Shown: positions 45,157-53,964 of the stretch, piece after piece
Numbering within the stretch: the first letter of the stretch is position 1
How the letters are laid out: each line of letters starts with the position of its first letter
Source: Flavobacterium limi
Lineage (GTDB): Bacteria; Bacteroidota; Bacteroidia; Flavobacteriales; Flavobacteriaceae
NCBI RefSeq assembly: GCF_010645075.1
Contig: NZ_JAADZV010000013.1
Coordinates: 62,001-126,000 of the forward strand
Reading direction: 5' to 3'
Length of the DNA: 64,000 nucleotides
Notes under the pieces: generated by a model
Database searches by the model: none
What the model was told of the DNA's origin: nothing
What the model saw: only the letters and a program-made list of their open reading frames with translations
Made by a program: the position numbers and the translations under genes

Positions 45157-47757
45157 TTATTTTACAATGTCAATTCTGCTCAAAGCCAATCCGGTATCCT
45201 GCAGATAAATCCTGATCTTGGTTTCGCCTGTCTTTTCAACTTTAAATGGGAGCACTTTCTCAAAATAGCCTCTAACTACGCTCATGGTCCAATTTTTGTT
45301 TTTTTTGGAATTATCCGTATCAATAAATAGAGGAGGTTTTTGATTTACAACCACTGCCATACTCAGATTTCTTTCGTTGTTTATGGCATCCGTCGGAAGA
45401 CTTTTAAGTGACAATTTGTATTCTCCTACTTTCAAATTTACTTTATATTCTACATAAGGCGCATGGAGATATTCATCATTTTTAAAAGATTTTCCGGTAA
45501 AAGGATAGCGGGAAATGCTCTTGCCTCCTACTCCTAAACCATTAACAACAATAATTTTTTCCAAAAGGATTTCCTTTTTTGTTTTGAAATCTGAAGGATT
45601 CAACGAAACAATATTAGACGAACTTGCCCCATCTATAGAAGTGATTACTTTTTCCAGATATCTGCTGTCGAATGGAGCGGGATTACGAAGCGAATCACTT
45701 AAAATTTCAGGGTTTGCAATCTTGGGCATAGCATAGGTTTCCAGATTCCTTGGAGCATGAGTTATAATGCCGTCCCATTTTCCATTTTCTATTTCTTTGT
45801 TATAATGATGGGTTAATGTGATGATTTGCTCCAAAGCATTTTTTGCTTTCTGCGAATAGTTCAAAGCCATTTTTTTATCAGTTTCTGCTGCTTCAAGACT
45901 CATTTGCGCGTAGAAGAATTTTTGGTTCATCAAAGCCGCTCCTTTTGAAGGGTACTCTATCAACTGAAAATAAGCATCTCTAAGTGACTGCGGAATACGA
46001 GTTTTCAGTTGATCCACTTTTTCTATCAAATCAGTGTAAGCTGCCAGTCGCTGTTTTTGAGTTACAGCATCAAATTTCAACAAACCCATATGTTCCGGTT
46101 TTCCGCTTTGTGCCAATTGATAATATTGATTTTTGACAAGAGCAATATCAGTTGCAAATTCTTCCCCAAAAGTTGATTTTGCCCAATCATAAACGTATTG
46201 GGATGCTTTTTCGGGAGTCCATTTTTTTGCATCCCAAGCCATATCCAAGAAAAATTGCGTTTCCAGTTCGGCAGGTTTGATATCACCAACATTGACCACC
46301 CAGAATTTATCGGCTCCAAATTGATACGCTTTAGTCATTTCGTACGAAATTAACGAAGGTGAATTGGACGAAAGCCAAGTATAATCGTGAGGTCCACCTA
46401 AATAGGACAAGTGATAGTAAATTCCGCTGGAACCACTTCTTTTTTGTTCTGCCGTGTTTGATAACTGGCGTAAATATCCAAAGTTATCATCCGTCCAGAC
46501 CAAAGTAACATCATCAGGGACTTTTAGGCCCCCAGTATATAAATCCAAAACCTCTTTATAAGGACAGAATATTTGAAGTGCATTTGATGGAGTACCAAAA
46601 TACTTCTTGAAAATACTTCTTTGATCATCGATAATATTTTCTACCAAAGCAATTTTTCCTTCTTTGGTCTCCGGACCAGTAATACCACCATCACGAATTC
46701 CGCGCATTCCCAAGGTATACATCGCTTCATAATTTTTAGCCGCATTTACGCGATCTTCCCAGTATTTGTATACTTCGTCTTTATTGGTGTCGTAACGGTA
46801 AATTCCCGGTTTGCGTCTGTATTCCTGCTCGTAGCCTACCTGCCATTCGAAGGTGTTGCTTCGCAGCATCATATCGCAATGCGTGGAACCAATTACAATG
46901 GCATATTTATCGGCCGCCACAGGATTTTGAGGATAGTACCAAAAAGCTTTGGTGCTGTCATGCATAGCTGGCCAGATTAAATTAGCTTTGAGACGAAGCA
47001 ATAATTCAAACACTTTCGCATACGTTTTTGGGCCGATATCTTTGATATCCGTATCCATATTTTTGGCTGCCCAGGGATGCAGCCCCCAATCCTCGTCATT
47101 GATAAAAATTCCTCGGTATTTTACCGAAGGCTCTTTTGATACTACATTTCCAGCCAAAACATAAAGTTCATTTTGAGGTTTTGGTTTTACATCGGCCCAC
47201 CAGACCCAAGGGGAAACTCCAACCAATTTTGATATTTCAAATAAACCGTAAGCTGTCCCCCTACGATCGCTTCCGGCAATTACAAGGGCTTGTTTTACAC
47301 CTTCTATTGGAGCGTTAACTGTCGACATGATATAGGTTTCCCATTTATTTTGAATAGAAGCGACATTTATTTTTTTCGATTTAATCAATTGGTCAATGTA
47401 TTTGGAATGACCAATTGTTCCAGCGATAATCAAGTAGTCTTCATGCTTATTCAAATCGTGAAAGATGTCGGGTTTTATTCCGCAAACCAGTTCCAAGTCA
47501 CTAGAAACAGCATTTGCTACAAGGGTTACTGCTTCCGCATCTGCTTTATCGGTAAGAATTGACGGCACGCTTCCGTTTTTGATTAATGGAAAAGCTGCAG
47601 GAGTTGCTTTGAGAGCAGTACTTAATTGATTTTCTTTTCGTTGTGCCCAAATTTGAGCACAAAAGATACTTGTAAAAAGAAAAATGACAAAACAGAAAAC
47701 AGTACCCAAATTAAAGTTTTCTTTCCTTAAATTTAAAAGTAAATGGTTAAAATTCAT
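45157..47757 (-). CDS. Secreted glycoside hydrolase family 115 (alpha-glucuronidase)
   Basis: The 866-residue protein has an N-terminal hydrophobic segment (LGTVFCFVIFLFTSIFCAQIWA-Q) preceded by 17 polar residues. The GH115 core includes GSDRRGTAYGLFEISKLVGVSPWVWWADV, YRGIFINDEDWGLHPWA, LLLRLKANLIWPAMHDSTKAFW and KYAIVIGSTHCDMMLR. Family members remove 4-O-methyl-glucuronic acid or glucuronic acid from xylan or arabinogalactan. The C-terminal region (about 690-866) looks like the accessory beta-domain. First enzyme gene of the operon, 139 bases downstream of the membrane regulator gene and just after a 16-bp palindrome. Confidence 0.92.
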   Translation of the reverse strand: MNFNHLLLNLRKENFNLGTVFCFVIFLFTSIFCAQIWAQRKENQLSTALKATPAAFPLIKNGSVPSILTDKADAEAVTLVANAVSSDLELVCGIKPDIFHDLNKHEDYLIIAGTIGHSKYIDQLIKSKKINVASIQNKWETYIMSTVNAPIEGVKQALVIAGSDRRGTAYGLFEISKLVGVSPWVWWADVKPKPQNELYVLAGNVVSKEPSVKYRGIFINDEDWGLHPWAAKNMDTDIKDIGPKTYAKVFELLLRLKANLIWPAMHDSTKAFWYYPQNPVAADKYAIVIGSTHCDMMLRSNTFEWQVGYEQEYRRKPGIYRYDTNKDEVYKYWEDRVNAAKNYEAMYTLGMRGIRDGGITGPETKEGKIALVENIIDDQRSIFKKYFGTPSNALQIFCPYKEVLDLYTGGLKVPDDVTLVWTDDNFGYLRQLSNTAEQKRSGSSGIYYHLSYLGGPHDYTWLSSNSPSLISYEMTKAYQFGADKFWVVNVGDIKPAELETQFFLDMAWDAKKWTPEKASQYVYDWAKSTFGEEFATDIALVKNQYYQLAQSGKPEHMGLLKFDAVTQKQRLAAYTDLIEKVDQLKTRIPQSLRDAYFQLIEYPSKGAALMNQKFFYAQMSLEAAETDKKMALNYSQKAKNALEQIITLTHHYNKEIENGKWDGIITHAPRNLETYAMPKIANPEILSDSLRNPAPFDSRYLEKVITSIDGASSSNIVSLNPSDFKTKKEILLEKIIVVNGLGVGGKSISRYPFTGKSFKNDEYLHAPYVEYKVNLKVGEYKLSLKSLPTDAINNERNLSMAVVVNQKPPLFIDTDNSKKNKNWTMSVVRGYFEKVLPFKVEKTGETKIRIYLQDTGLALSRIDIVK

Positions 47758-47849
47758 AACAGCACAAATTTGATTTTTTCTTTGTAGCAGTCAAAAATAA
47801 AAAACCTTGAATTTAATGTACATTTTGACTTTAATCAAAGTGCGTCCAT

Positions 47850-47865
47850 AATTCTGTACAGAATT
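47850..47865. promoter_or_regulatory. Perfect 16-bp palindrome upstream of the GH115 operon
   Basis: AATTCTGTACAGAATT is a perfect inverted repeat in the 139-base gap between the regulator gene and the GH115 gene, about 90 bases upstream of the GH115 start. A dimeric regulator could bind here; which one is not known. Confidence 0.5.
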
Positions 47866-47896
47866 AAAACCTTTAATAATAGAGAGTTACTAAATT

Positions 47897-49147
47897 TTAG
47901 AATTTATAATAGATATTGCCATCCAACGAGCTTAAAAGACAATTTTTAATAAACCCATTGCGTTCAAACTCTACAAAAACACCTCTTAAATCACCCAATG
48001 ATTCTTTATAAGCTCCAGTATAAATTGGTTTACCATTTACGAGCAAAATAAGTCTTTTGTTATTGTTGATTAATTTAATTGTATTCTCTTTTTTAAAATC
48101 AACAACAAAAGAAGCCAGATTATTATCAATTCCATTTATTCTTTTTTCACTAATTATATTTGCAACTATGCTGCTGCAACCTGAGTTTACAAAATGAAAA
48201 CGTATATCATTATCAGCACCTGAAACTTTAAAAACCAAACTACTGCAAGTCACATCTTGATGTCGAAAATCTTTTTTGAAAGTTGTTTCAAAAATAAAAT
48301 TATCAGCATTATGTTTAAGCGGCGTATAACTACACAAACGGGTAAAAAATGGCTGTAAGGTATCAATACTGTATTTATGCAATTCCCTGTTTGTTATAGC
48401 AAATAAACTATCTTGGTTTTTATAAGCAAAAAATGCACAAAACCTTTTCGGTATAAGGCGTTGTCTTTGAAATCCCAAAGCATACCATTTTTTATTGGTG
48501 GTTATATACACTCTTGCTTTTCTATTTCTATTTTCCTTTATTCTATTGGTAAGACAAACATCAAAGACTCCTGGAATAAAATAGGTATGTGCGATAGTTC
48601 TTTTGTTTGGGTTTAAATAAACTGGTGAAGTTTTATCGCCAAAGTCAATATATAAACTATCCGCTGTATAATTGTTATCAACAGTAAAAAAACAAGTTTT
48701 GGGCAAAATTCCTTCTGAAGAAGACAGCTTTATATTACTCTCATTTACATTAAAATCCGAGCGACAAAAATACATGTAAGCAAGAATACTGGTCAACAAT
48801 GTAACAATAAGCAATACCACTATTATGTAGCGGTTTTTATTGTCCGTTTCCGCTTCAACAAGAAAATTTTCACTATTTGGGTTTGCTATCTGAAATTCGT
48901 TTTCATTAAAACCAGAATAGTTTATCAAGGCATTAAAGGTGGCTTGTTGCGGAAGATAATACTTGTCTGTTGCTAATTTTCCAAAAATACGCTTTAATGT
49001 GTTATGGCTGATGCTAATTTTGGTTTCTTCAAAAATGGATTGGCTGAAATCAAGATAGTCATTGTGTTTCCAATCTTCAGAATTACCACGACCAAACTTT
49101 TGTTCGCATTGTTTTATTATAACTTTTAGCTGTAGTCGCTTGTCCAT
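47897..49147 (-). CDS. Membrane-spanning regulator with N-terminal DNA-binding-like domain and PKD-like periplasmic domain
   Basis: The 416-residue protein has a cytoplasmic N-terminal domain (about 1-105) with KVIIKQCEQKFGRG and SISHNTLKRIFGKLATDKYY. That is a pattern I associate with a helix-turn-helix-like module common in Bacteroidota. One membrane helix follows (YIIVVLLIVTLLTSILAYMYF, about 107-127). The rest is periplasmic and includes a PKD-like stretch (LYIDFGDKTSPVYLNPNKRTIAHTYFIPGVFDVCL) and a C-terminal beta-rich, jelly-roll-like region (ENTIKLINNNKRLILLVNGKPIYTG). This layout suits a sensor that reads glycans outside and controls transcription inside. It lies directly upstream of the GH115-GH28-GH2 genes on the same strand. 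The role is inferred from position and topology. Confidence 0.7.
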   Translation of the reverse strand: MDKRLQLKVIIKQCEQKFGRGNSEDWKHNDYLDFSQSIFEETKISISHNTLKRIFGKLATDKYYLPQQATFNALINYSGFNENEFQIANPNSENFLVEAETDNKNRYIIVVLLIVTLLTSILAYMYFCRSDFNVNESNIKLSSSEGILPKTCFFTVDNNYTADSLYIDFGDKTSPVYLNPNKRTIAHTYFIPGVFDVCLTNRIKENRNRKARVYITTNKKWYALGFQRQRLIPKRFCAFFAYKNQDSLFAITNRELHKYSIDTLQPFFTRLCSYTPLKHNADNFIFETTFKKDFRHQDVTCSSLVFKVSGADNDIRFHFVNSGCSSIVANIISEKRINGIDNNLASFVVDFKKENTIKLINNNKRLILLVNGKPIYTGAYKESLGDLRGVFVEFERNGFIKNCLLSSLDGNIYYKF

Positions 49148-49322
49148 TTTGTAAATTCATGCAAATAAATCCTATCTGCAGGTTTTTGTTAAAAACAAAA
49201 ATAATGAATTAGGGGCAAAAATAATCTAAATTGCAGGTAAGAAAACGGTCAATTTTATTAGGAATAAGCGATCCATTACTATCTTAAAATTATTTGATAA
49301 ATTATACAGATTAATACATCAA

Positions 49323-49441
49323 TCCCGAACAGGACATTCAAACCAAATTTACAATGCCAATGGAAGACAGACACTACATATGATAAGCCAATTTTCGTAA
49401 ATCTTCCATAAATGATGTTGAAATTTGTCCTGACCCTTCTT
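49323..49441 (+). repeat. 119-bp dispersed hairpin repeat, copy E
   Basis: Begins TCCCGAACAGGACATTC (one base different from CCCCAACAGGAC) and ends GTCCTGACCC before TTCTTAAG. Inner stem CAAATTT/AAATTTG is retained. It lies upstream of the membrane regulator gene. A 69-residue minus-strand ORF over it is not a gene. Confidence 0.75.
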
Positions 49442-49684
49442 AAGGGGACAACTAGCAAATGGTTCTCTCTAGGTTTTGAAGCCTTCACAGCCTAATATTG
49501 GTGGTTCGATTTTTTTCACAGGAAATTCTTAGTCTGTTTGAAATAAACAGTCTTAAAGTGGCGCTATCAGAGATTTAATCGAAGCTGAACGACGGTTCGA
49601 AATCCCTTTAAGGATATAGTTTTTTTTATCTTTTGGTAATCGTACTGAAAAAGAGAGTCGTATTCAATACTCATTAAAATTATT

Positions 49685-50120
49685 TTATAATTTTTTCAAT
49701 TTTTTCAAATTCTTTGTAACTACTTCCTCCATTAAAATTTTCCCATTTGAGTCCAATAGAATAAAAGTCGGATATGCTTGTAATGCCAAATCCTGAAAAA
49801 GCATCCTTTTTTTGTTTCTATCTATAAATCCATTTGCCCAATTCTTTTTATAATATCTCTGTTAATACTATCTATTTTGAAATATCCATCCCCAATCACA
49901 ATTGTATCATTGGAATAATGCATAAACTGATTATTGAAAGATTTCTCCTTACTAAAAGGAATTGATTTTGGTTTGATATATGGCTCCAAAATTATTGTCT
50001 CGAGATTGATAATAAAACTAATACACTATATTATTTATGAGTTGTTCTCCTTTCCAATAGTCTTTGAATCTGTGGCTTGACAAGTACTCAAATTGTTTGT
50101 TATTCAATTGATATCAAACT
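49685..50120 (-). pseudogene. Broken thioredoxin-like (AhpC/TSA-fold) protein gene
   Basis: Minus-strand fragments in two or three frames line up as one protein. They are QLNNKQFEYLSSHRFKDYWKG, then ILEPYIKPKSIPFSKEKSFN, NDTIVIGDGYFKIDSINRDIIK, and after a frame change NWANGFIDRNKKRMLFQDLALQAYPTFILLDSNGKILMEEV ending at 49685. The AYPTFILLDSNGKIL segment with its cis-Pro is the typical C-terminal half of thioredoxin-fold proteins of the TlpA/AhpC type. No Cys-x-x-Cys is visible, and the start is not identified. The exact 5' limit is approximate. Sequence 50121-50308 holds nothing else I can name. Confidence 0.65.
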
Positions 50121-50308
50121 AAGTACACACTAGTAAATAAAATATTTTTCTTTTATACTTTTGAATATTAGCGTTATAATAAAATTCATAACGGTATTGA
50201 GTAAGTGGCAGTTTGTTTAAAGCATCTAAATTAATTTCCTATTATTGTTTGTTGTTCGCCTAAGGCAAAAAAATGGTTAATTACCGTCAGCACATCCAGC
50301 TGTAAGCA

Positions 50309-51568
50309 TCAATTTTTCTGTACAACCTCGATTACCTGCTCAATCCAGTCAATATCGGTTCTTAAAACGATGTCAGGGGTTATTCCGTAATCCTCATACT
50401 GCAAAAACTTTTCATCGCCCTTCATGTCAGTAGGGTAAATCTCAAATCGCACACTAGGCAACCGCTCTCTTCTTCCGTAGTTGCTGCCATAAGTCAGCAT
50501 CCCTTTTGTTGTTTGTCCAACCGTAATGACATTTGCTAGTTTCTTCAATGCTAAAGTAAAAATTTCTGCCTGACTTAACGTGCTATTGTTTATTAGTACA
50601 TACAGGCGTCCATGATTGACATATTTTTTCAAAAGTAAAAAAAACTTTTTCATTTCCTTTTCGGCCCCACCCTCGTTGTTTCTTAAATCTAAAACAACGT
50701 ATGGCGCTTTTAAAGAGTCTTGTATAGAATTATAAAATTGTTGTGATTTCTCTTTAGTGGCTGCATCTACCTGAAATGTTCTGATTAACAAATACTGAAC
50801 ATCCTTATGAATGTTTTTCAGTTCAAATTTTGGAGAACCCTTTGGAAGGTTGGCATAATCCATTTGTTGCCGCTGTTTCGAGTAAATAGATTGCGAATAA
50901 GATGCATAGAAGTACGAGTTGATTAAAGATTGATTTTGGTATTTTTCATTGGTTTGCAGAATATAGGATTTATACAACGGATGGCCGTAAATTGCTTTGT
51001 ATAGATTTGGCGCATATTCATAAAGATGTATCGCAATTTGTCCTTTCACCCACAATTTTGTATCGGAATCAACTACCACTCCAATATATTCTTTGTCTGC
51101 ACTTTTGAATAAACCAACAGAATAAAATTTATCGTAGTAATAAATTCCTTCAATTGAATTAGTTGATTTTTTGAGTAATTCAGTTTTTAATGAGTCAATA
51201 TTGATTTTAGAGGTCGGATAGTTCAAAAATTCCTTTGTTTCTGTAAATCTGTCAATACTCTCTTTTGTTTTAAAGTCATTATAGTTTGGAAGTTCATAAA
51301 AGCCCAAATGGTTATCCCGTAAAGGAAAAAGCAACTGAGATAAGTTGTAAAAGTATATATAACTGTTTGGTTTGCTTAAGGTGTCCGATGCTAAACGAAT
51401 GTACAAAGTATTATAATAGGCTAACTTGTTTCCTGTAATTTGAGCCTTGAAAGATGGTGTTTTTTGAAGTATAGTTTTTAGTGCAGTTAAGTCTGCCAAA
51501 TAGGTATTTGTCTGTGCATTTGAAACTATTGTCCAGAAAAAGAAAATAAAAATCAAGGCTATTCTCAT
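50309..51568 (-). CDS. Secreted S41 family peptidase
   Basis: The 419-residue protein has a signal peptide (MRIALIFIFFFWTIVSNA-QT) and a C-terminal S41 domain. AAPYVVLDLRNNEGG-type sequence (VVLDLRNNEGGAEKEM) is followed by LYVLINNSTLSQAEIFTLALKK with the catalytic Ser of S-Q-A-E. Then come ITVGQTTKGMLTYGSNYGR and the tail EDYGITPDIVL, as in tail-specific (CTP-like) proteases. The first 250 residues are not a PDZ domain that I can see and are poorly characterised. It likely acts in the periplasm. It is the last gene of a minus-strand run with an Ntn hydrolase, a Nudix-like protein and a CPBP protease. Confidence 0.85.
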   Translation of the reverse strand: MRIALIFIFFFWTIVSNAQTNTYLADLTALKTILQKTPSFKAQITGNKLAYYNTLYIRLASDTLSKPNSYIYFYNLSQLLFPLRDNHLGFYELPNYNDFKTKESIDRFTETKEFLNYPTSKINIDSLKTELLKKSTNSIEGIYYYDKFYSVGLFKSADKEYIGVVVDSDTKLWVKGQIAIHLYEYAPNLYKAIYGHPLYKSYILQTNEKYQNQSLINSYFYASYSQSIYSKQRQQMDYANLPKGSPKFELKNIHKDVQYLLIRTFQVDAATKEKSQQFYNSIQDSLKAPYVVLDLRNNEGGAEKEMKKFFLLLKKYVNHGRLYVLINNSTLSQAEIFTLALKKLANVITVGQTTKGMLTYGSNYGRRERLPSVRFEIYPTDMKGDEKFLQYEDYGITPDIVLRTDIDWIEQVIEVVQKN

Positions 51569-51677
51569 ACTTTTTAATGAATATTTAGATAGTGTGCGGC
51601 AGTTATTACAGAAGGTTTGGAAAAATTAGCCATATTCTTCGGATTTATCAAATCACCCAAATAGTAAGAAGGCCTTT

Positions 51678-52496
51678 TCATTCCAATTTGATTTTTCTGC
51701 TGGTCCCAGTGTGTAATTCTTTTACTATATCCATTTTTTGCATTTTAGAATTATCGAGTTTATAGATTAAAATAAATTTCATGTCTGTTAAATCGATGAA
51801 AGTTGAATAAATCGTGCCCCCAAGCCTGCCCTCAGAGTCTTTTTCTGGCGGTTGTACCGTTTTTCCAATTACATTTCCTACATCTTTAAGCGTTATAATG
51901 TCTTTTGAATTTCGAGCATCAAGTTCATCCAGACCTTTTTCAATTAGTGAATATCTCCAACAGGTTTTAGCTTCAGTATTGTCAGAAATATTAAAGTTTG
52001 TTGCTGCCAGGCGGTTGTTTTGGATTGGTATAATATGTTTCGCTGCATCTACCCACTCTACAATTACCGCTTTGCCATTTCGGTCACCCAGCATAATATG
52101 CGCATTTTTAAGAGCAATCCTTTTATCTTCTAAATAATGCAATGCCTCATCTACCGTACTACATTTAGCTAAAATATCATCGGTCATGTTTCCTTTCATT
52201 GCAGAATATCCTGCCGGAATGTTCTGTTCTGTTGTCGTTGCGCCATCGATGACCAATCCTTTTTCATTAACGCCTCCTTGTCCAAAATTATTCCAGCCGT
52301 ACCATATTCTGCCTAATTTACCTTTTGAACCTGGTATAATTTGTATGTATGGCTTCACATCATACCAGTAATCCTCATTGTTTACAAAATATATTTTACC
52401 TGTTCTACTATCTATAAAATACACTATAGAACAAGCCGATACATCCGTGGTCAATGCAATTATGATTAATAGCATTAAATTTCTAAATCCCCTCAT
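51678..52496 (-). CDS. Exported Ntn hydrolase (linear amide C-N hydrolase, choloylglycine-hydrolase-like)
   Basis: The 272-residue protein has a signal peptide ending near residue 21 (MRGFRNLMLLIIIALTTDVSA), and Cys22 begins CSIVYFIDSRTGKIYFVNNEDYW. In the Ntn family a Cys at the mature N-terminus is the nucleophile, so signal cleavage could expose it directly. The following NNFGQGGVNEKGLVIDGA and LAATNFNISDN are also typical of choloylglycine/penicillin-V-acylase-like folds. Substrates are linear amides such as acylated amino acids or bile-salt-like compounds; the actual one is unknown. It lies 26 bases after the Nudix-like gene and is probably cotranscribed. Confidence 0.8.
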   Translation of the reverse strand: MRGFRNLMLLIIIALTTDVSACSIVYFIDSRTGKIYFVNNEDYWYDVKPYIQIIPGSKGKLGRIWYGWNNFGQGGVNEKGLVIDGATTTEQNIPAGYSAMKGNMTDDILAKCSTVDEALHYLEDKRIALKNAHIMLGDRNGKAVIVEWVDAAKHIIPIQNNRLAATNFNISDNTEAKTCWRYSLIEKGLDELDARNSKDIITLKDVGNVIGKTVQPPEKDSEGRLGGTIYSTFIDLTDMKFILIYKLDNSKMQKMDIVKELHTGTSRKIKLE

Positions 52497-52521
52497 TTTA
52501 TTTACTTAAATATTTTATAAG

Positions 52522-53106
52522 CTACCCTCCCAGTTCGTATATATTTTCAGTAATTTCTGACCCTTTGAGTTTTTCATCTTCCCAAACAATCAAAAAAGTA
52601 CCTCCCCATACTTTTTTTCTGTTTTTTAAAATAGGAATTGTCTGTTTTTTCATAAAATCAAAATGAAACACAGCTGGTGCCTCTTTTATGGAAATCCAGC
52701 TATATTCGATATTTTTGTCCTCCGGCTGTACAATGCTCCCATTAACATAATCTGCTGTAAAATAACTCCTGTAAGACACTTCGGGATGATCTTTTACTCC
52801 TTGGAATTTATGAGTATATAAACCAGATAATTTAATGTGTCTAATTTTCAGTCCGATAGTTGCCGCTAAACTATCTATTGCTTCTCGAATAGCCTGAGGC
52901 TTGTCAGAACGCATTGCCGGGATATGCCAGCCGAGTTGATTTCTCATCATCAGTATTTCCTTCTTATCGTTGAAAATAATCAGAAACTGTACGGTATAAT
53001 TATCTGTCTTCACAGAGATTACTGAAGTGTTCTGTGCATGAGAAAAAGCATAGAACAAGAACAGCAAGTAAACAGCAGTTTTTTGAGTCATATAATTAAA
53101 GTTCAT
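52522..53106 (-). CDS. Exported Nudix-fold protein with degenerate catalytic box
   Basis: I start this at 53106 (MNFNYMTQKTAVYLLFLFYAF), avoiding overlap with the upstream gene; MTQK at 53091 is also possible. A signal peptide ends SHA-QN. The body has the Nudix fold pattern VQFLIIFNDKKEILMMRNQLGWHIPAM, followed by YRSYFTADYVNGSI and EYSWISIKEA. Where active Nudix enzymes have G-x5-E-x7-RE-x2-EE-x-G, this sequence reads MRSDKPQAIREAIDSLAATIGL, so the four catalytic Arg/Glu residues of the box core are Asp, Ser, Ala and Thr. It is therefore probably an exported binding protein, not a hydrolase. Context: between a CPBP protease and an Ntn hydrolase. Confidence 0.75.
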   Translation of the reverse strand: MNFNYMTQKTAVYLLFLFYAFSHAQNTSVISVKTDNYTVQFLIIFNDKKEILMMRNQLGWHIPAMRSDKPQAIREAIDSLAATIGLKIRHIKLSGLYTHKFQGVKDHPEVSYRSYFTADYVNGSIVQPEDKNIEYSWISIKEAPAVFHFDFMKKQTIPILKNRKKVWGGTFLIVWEDEKLKGSEITENIYELGG

Positions 53107-53122
53107 AAAAAAAGATCCATAA

Positions 53123-53869
53123 TTACCTCGGCAGAGATGCATCAGCAGATTCTACGTGTGTTTTTTCAAATTTTACACTTTGTGGTTTATTCTTAGAAGC
53201 AAAATACACCTTCAATGCCAGATACATAATTGCCACTGGAACTAAACCTTTACATAAAGATAATACTAAATTTTGAAGCTCGGTCAGAGGAAGCTCATTA
53301 ATCCGTATAAAAATCCCTCGTCCATAAGTACCTTTTTTTGAAAACAGCCAATTTATGCAATTCCATCCTAAGTGCATTCCTAAGGGAAGCAGTAATGTCC
53401 TTGATTTTAAGTAAGCAAATGTCCAGCAATATCCTGCTAGTGAGGTCATCAAAAATACATACAGCATTGGCACTAATCCTGCGCCAAACATTTCATAAGA
53501 AAACCAATGATAAATTCCAAATAAGGCTGACGAGATAAGCATGGCTGTATGCTTTCTTAACTTCCTCATTAAAATATAAATTATAATCCCGCGAAAAATT
53601 AATTCTTCTGTAAACACGGAGAGAAAGAATTGCCAGACAACCAGTGCTGGTTCGAGATAATGAACGTCTCTCATTTTCCAATTTAAGGAGAACAAAATTG
53701 TTTCTGCAGCTATATTCAATACAACCAAAATACCTGACAGGGCAACTCCAGAAAAAAAATAAAGTATCCTTTTTTTGGTTGGTATCAAACCAGAGACATC
53801 GGATAATTTTTTCTCAAACAGCAATACTAAACACAAAAACAAAACAAGCAACAAAATGATTCCCAACAT
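53123..53869 (-). CDS. CPBP intramembrane metalloprotease
   Basis: The 248-residue protein has about seven membrane helices and the CPBP (Abi/CAAX-protease-like) motifs FTEELIFRGIIIYILMRK (EExxxR), SSALFGIYHWFSYEMF (second metal His) and LLLPLGMHLGWNCINWLF (HxxxN). Relatives process prenylated proteins or bacteriocin-like peptides, or confer self-immunity. It is first in a minus-strand run of four genes, and divergent from an HTH membrane regulator across a perfect palindrome. Start: the Met of MLGIILLLVLFLCLV gives a proper first helix. Confidence 0.88.
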   Translation of the reverse strand: MLGIILLLVLFLCLVLLFEKKLSDVSGLIPTKKRILYFFSGVALSGILVVLNIAAETILFSLNWKMRDVHYLEPALVVWQFFLSVFTEELIFRGIIIYILMRKLRKHTAMLISSALFGIYHWFSYEMFGAGLVPMLYVFLMTSLAGYCWTFAYLKSRTLLLPLGMHLGWNCINWLFSKKGTYGRGIFIRINELPLTELQNLVLSLCKGLVPVAIMYLALKVYFASKNKPQSVKFEKTHVESADASLPR

Positions 53870-53926
53870 ATAAAAACTTTAAGATTAAACGAATCCAAAT
53901 TTATATCTTTACTTTCATTAAAATTT

Positions 53927-53946
53927 ACGCCATATGCATATGGCGT
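53927..53946. promoter_or_regulatory. Perfect 20-bp palindrome between CPBP and HTH genes (probable operator)
   Basis: Half-site ACGCCATATG and its exact reverse complement meet at 53936/53937. A further half-site-like ATGGCATATAA lies at 53951-53961, directly before the HTH start codon at 53965. The position suggests autoregulation of the HTH gene and possibly control of the divergent CPBP operon. Confidence 0.65.
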
Positions 53947-53964
53947 TTAAATGGCATATAAATT

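Noticed and set aside
49279..49488. 69-residue minus-strand ORF
   Set aside because: It runs through repeat E and has no coding character beyond being open.
49520..49620. tRNA-like T-arm sequences (GGTTCGAT, GGTTCGAAATCC)
   Set aside because: No matching acceptor stem, D-arm or anticodon arm could be drawn; at most a remnant of an attachment site, for which there is no other support.
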